From: Halalkalirubrum salinum
Lineage (GTDB): Archaea > Halobacteriota > Halobacteria > Halobacteriales > Haloferacaceae
DNA: 64,000 nt
Reading direction: 5' to 3'
Assembly: GCF_005543295.1 (NCBI RefSeq)
Contig: NZ_SRSG01000024.1
Location: 62,001 to 126,000, forward strand
The position numbers and the translations under genes were made by a program. Of this stretch, positions 62,107 through 64,000 are shown piece after piece. How positions within the stretch are numbered: position 1 is the first letter of the stretch; every line of letters starts with the position of its first letter. The notes under the pieces are model-generated. The model made no database searches, had not been told where the DNA came from, and saw nothing but the letters and a program-made list of their open reading frames with translations.

Positions 62107-62979
62107 GTGACAGCTGAACGTTCGCTAAGCCACACTCTCTCACTCCGCTCACAGTTTCGTCGAGCGTGGCATCCGATCGACATGCTCGTCATCCTCGCGG
62201 TACCTGCGGTGCTGACGTACGTGTTCACCCTTCCCGAGGCAGTCCGGCGATCGTACACATTCGCATATCTCGACCCAACAGTACCCACCGCGTTCACCGC
62301 ACACTTTATCCACTTGACATTTGAACACCTCGCAATTAATTTGCTTTCGTACGGGTTGTTGTGTTTGAGTTGTTATGTCCTCTGTATCCTCGCGGGTGCA
62401 AGACGGTTTTTTTATACCGCATTCGTGACGCTCGTATTTGTGTTTCCCTTTGCGCTCTCAGGATTGAACCTCGCTGTACCGCGCGATGCGATCGGCTACG
62501 GCTTTTCGGGAATTAATATGGCGTTTTTTGGTCTGCTCCCGATTGCACTCACGAACTATCTGATCACCAACGTCACACCAGGGTTTCGGGCGCGCGACGC
62601 CCCAGTATTCTTCTTTTTTATTACAGCGATGAGCGTCACACTTGTGCTCCCGATGAATATCTGGTCCATAGTAATTGCGGGGGGAATCTTCCTCGTGTTT
62701 GTGAGTTTTATTTTCTCAATCCGTCGGTCAACTGGTGGCTCGGTTATGGCCCTACTCCGTGTACTGTTGGCACCCGAGTTGCGGGCACATATTGCGCTAG
62801 TGACGCTTTTGTTGTTGGTCGGTTATCCGTTCGTCGCGTTTCCCCGAGCAGTCGTTACCGGCCCCGTGGTCATTAACGTCTATATCCACGTGGTCGGATT
62901 TTGTCTCGCGTTCGTCACCAGTTACCTATTCAATAGCATCGTACCCGTGGATACGGAGAATAAAACGAAATCTGAGTGA
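62107..62979 (+). CDS. Rhomboid-family intramembrane serine protease (candidate)
   Basis: A 290-residue polytopic membrane protein. HFIHLTFEHLAINLL (residues 66-80, His74 and Asn78) matches the oxyanion helix of rhomboids. YGFSGINMAFFGLL places the likely nucleophile at Ser134, and VYIHVVGF gives His261. This Ser/His dyad would cut within membranes. The start is GTG at 62107. It sits 61 bases after the gene for a protein with a Gly-Gly/TM/basic tail, which may be its substrate. The match is by motif only. Confidence 0.72.
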   Translation: MTAERSLSHTLSLRSQFRRAWHPIDMLVILAVPAVLTYVFTLPEAVRRSYTFAYLDPTVPTAFTAHFIHLTFEHLAINLLSYGLLCLSCYVLCILAGARRFFYTAFVTLVFVFPFALSGLNLAVPRDAIGYGFSGINMAFFGLLPIALTNYLITNVTPGFRARDAPVFFFFITAMSVTLVLPMNIWSIVIAGGIFLVFVSFIFSIRRSTGGSVMALLRVLLAPELRAHIALVTLLLLVGYPFVAFPRAVVTGPVVINVYIHVVGFCLAFVTSYLFNSIVPVDTENKTKSE

Positions 62980-63237
62980 GCCAGTTTGAGACGGTTGTTC
63001 GGCCGTTTTGCTAACGGGAAGAAAGCTGGATCATCGAACGGAATTATCGTAACCACCCCACGACGGTACCCATCCTCTGATCTTGTGTCTTGAGTTCTCA
63101 CCAGAAACGGATGAACGCCTCAGAAAATCGTGATATGGCCCGGAGCAGAGACGCAATCCGATCGTGAGGCGTGATTACAGCCAACCACGAAGCTTTTTTA
63201 CACTAAACCTGTTGGTGAGCTATGAGAAAGGATCGAA

Positions 63238-64000
63238 ATGGGAATGAAACGATACGCGACACTGGGGATAGAAGTTTTCGTGATTATTCTCATTGTCGGT
63301 CTCCTTGCCGGACAGTTCCTTGGCCAGCCGATATTTCTGAGCTTCGTTGAAACCGGTAGTATGTCGCCGACGTTAGAACCCGGAGACGGGTTCATTGCGA
63401 TTCCTGCTCCGCTTGTCGGAGGCTACGAGCCCGGTGATGTCGTCACCTTCGACGCAGAAGAGATCGAAGGCGGCGGGCTCACAACGCACCGGATCGCAGA
63501 AGAGACAGATCGGGGGTATACTACCCGCGGAGATGCGAATCCGTTTACTGATCAAGATAGTGGCGAACCGCCGGTGCAGGACGCCGAAATCCTTGCAAAG
63601 GCCGCGACGATCGGCGGGTCAGTCATCGTCATACCACATCTCGGCACCGCCGTGATGGGGCTACAAGGCGTCTTGAGCGAACTCCAACTCCAGTTGTCGG
63701 CGCTGTTTGGAACCCGTGCGTTCACCGGAACGACCGGTATCGCGTACATTCTGTTTGGCCTTTCAACAATTGCATATCTCTACGAAGTTATCCGCGAAAA
63801 AGACAAACCTCGGGAGCGCTCACGCGATCGATCCCGCGATGATGGAACAGACACACGGTTGATTCTCGCCGTGTTGGCGCTGGTTTTGATGGGAAGCGCC
63901 ACAGCCGCAATGGTAATGCCGGGTGGTACTGAGGAGTTTGACATTGTAAGCTCGGAGTTCTCCTCAGAGAATCCAACGGTTATCCAACAGAACACGACCG
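63238..64000 (+). CDS. Signal peptidase I, ER/SipW type, partial at window end
   Basis: The frame is open from ATG 63238 to the end of the window (254 codons). An N-terminal helix (IEVFVIILIVGLLAGQFLG) is followed by the nucleophile Ser41 in ETGSMSPTLEPGD, His84 in LTTHRIAEE (His instead of the bacterial Lys) and Asp99/Asp105. Two more membrane helices follow (GIAYILFGLSTIAYLYEVI and LILAVLALVLMGSATAAMV), which the usual short archaeal enzyme lacks. An ER-type signal peptidase beside DUF1102-like secreted proteins recalls SipW with its TasA-type substrates. A TATA-like CTTTTTTA is at 63193-63200. Confidence 0.85.
   Translation, partial: MGMKRYATLGIEVFVIILIVGLLAGQFLGQPIFLSFVETGSMSPTLEPGDGFIAIPAPLVGGYEPGDVVTFDAEEIEGGGLTTHRIAEETDRGYTTRGDANPFTDQDSGEPPVQDAEILAKAATIGGSVIVIPHLGTAVMGLQGVLSELQLQLSALFGTRAFTGTTGIAYILFGLSTIAYLYEVIREKDKPRERSRDRSRDDGTDTRLILAVLALVLMGSATAAMVMPGGTEEFDIVSSEFSSENPTVIQQNTT

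Overview
The window is chromosomal DNA from a halophilic archaeon (class Halobacteria). The evidence is the archaeal core genes (TFB, L21e, Rpo4, KsgA, the L7Ae-S28e-L24e-Ndk block, GatE), very acidic proteins, twin-arginine lipoproteins with an LAGC lipobox, TATA-box promoters close to start codons, and haloarchaeal regulators (TbsP, TrmB, FilR1-type, DUF7344-type). CGATCG is strikingly frequent in most of the sequence. I cannot name the genus.

Layout. 1-7.2 kb: the end of a TFB gene, small zinc-ribbon proteins, the regulator TbsP, a YcaO-domain enzyme, a MscS channel, a PAC2-type proteasome chaperone and the sugar regulator TrmB. 7.2-16.3 kb: a TrmB-type sugar locus with a lipoprotein binding protein, two permeases, an ATPase, two Gfo/Idh/MocA dehydrogenases and a TIM-barrel isomerase. 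A shared motif, CTAC-N7-GTAGTAA, lies upstream of trmB and of the transporter operon. 16.5-24 kb: an OsmC protein, a FilR1-type regulator, an orphan eIF2B-like protein, a HEAT-repeat protein, a GNAT enzyme and a membrane histidine kinase. 24-32.5 kb: the informational block rpl21e-rpo4-DUF655-ksgA-mscS-mtq2, a split MetE methionine synthase, then ribose-1,5-bisphosphate isomerase and a PfkB kinase. With the form III RuBisCO at 33.7-34.9 kb these give a pentose-bisphosphate route for nucleoside ribose. 35-47.7 kb: penicillin-acylase-family protein, Ndk and ribosomal genes, MaoC, GatE, an HMCES/YedK-type protein, ThuA, MOSC, DUF3179 lipoprotein and formamidase-family protein, with several small membrane or zinc-finger proteins.

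47.7-64 kb is the accessory and most interesting region, devoted to exported proteins. It encodes five secreted proteins with a related DUF1102-like core. One of them is a 2409-residue protein that adds PKD repeats and a PQQ-type propeller. With them are a winged-helix regulator with membrane segments, a rhomboid-family protease next to a protein with a Gly-Gly/transmembrane/basic C-terminal tail, and an ER-type signal peptidase cut by the window end. A TnpB-only IS200/IS605-type element (58.6-60.1 kb) sits inside the cluster. I read the cluster as a candidate haloarchaeal surface-fibre or matrix system, by analogy with SipW/TasA of Bacillus. That is inference, not proof. I saw no rRNA, tRNA or CRISPR array.
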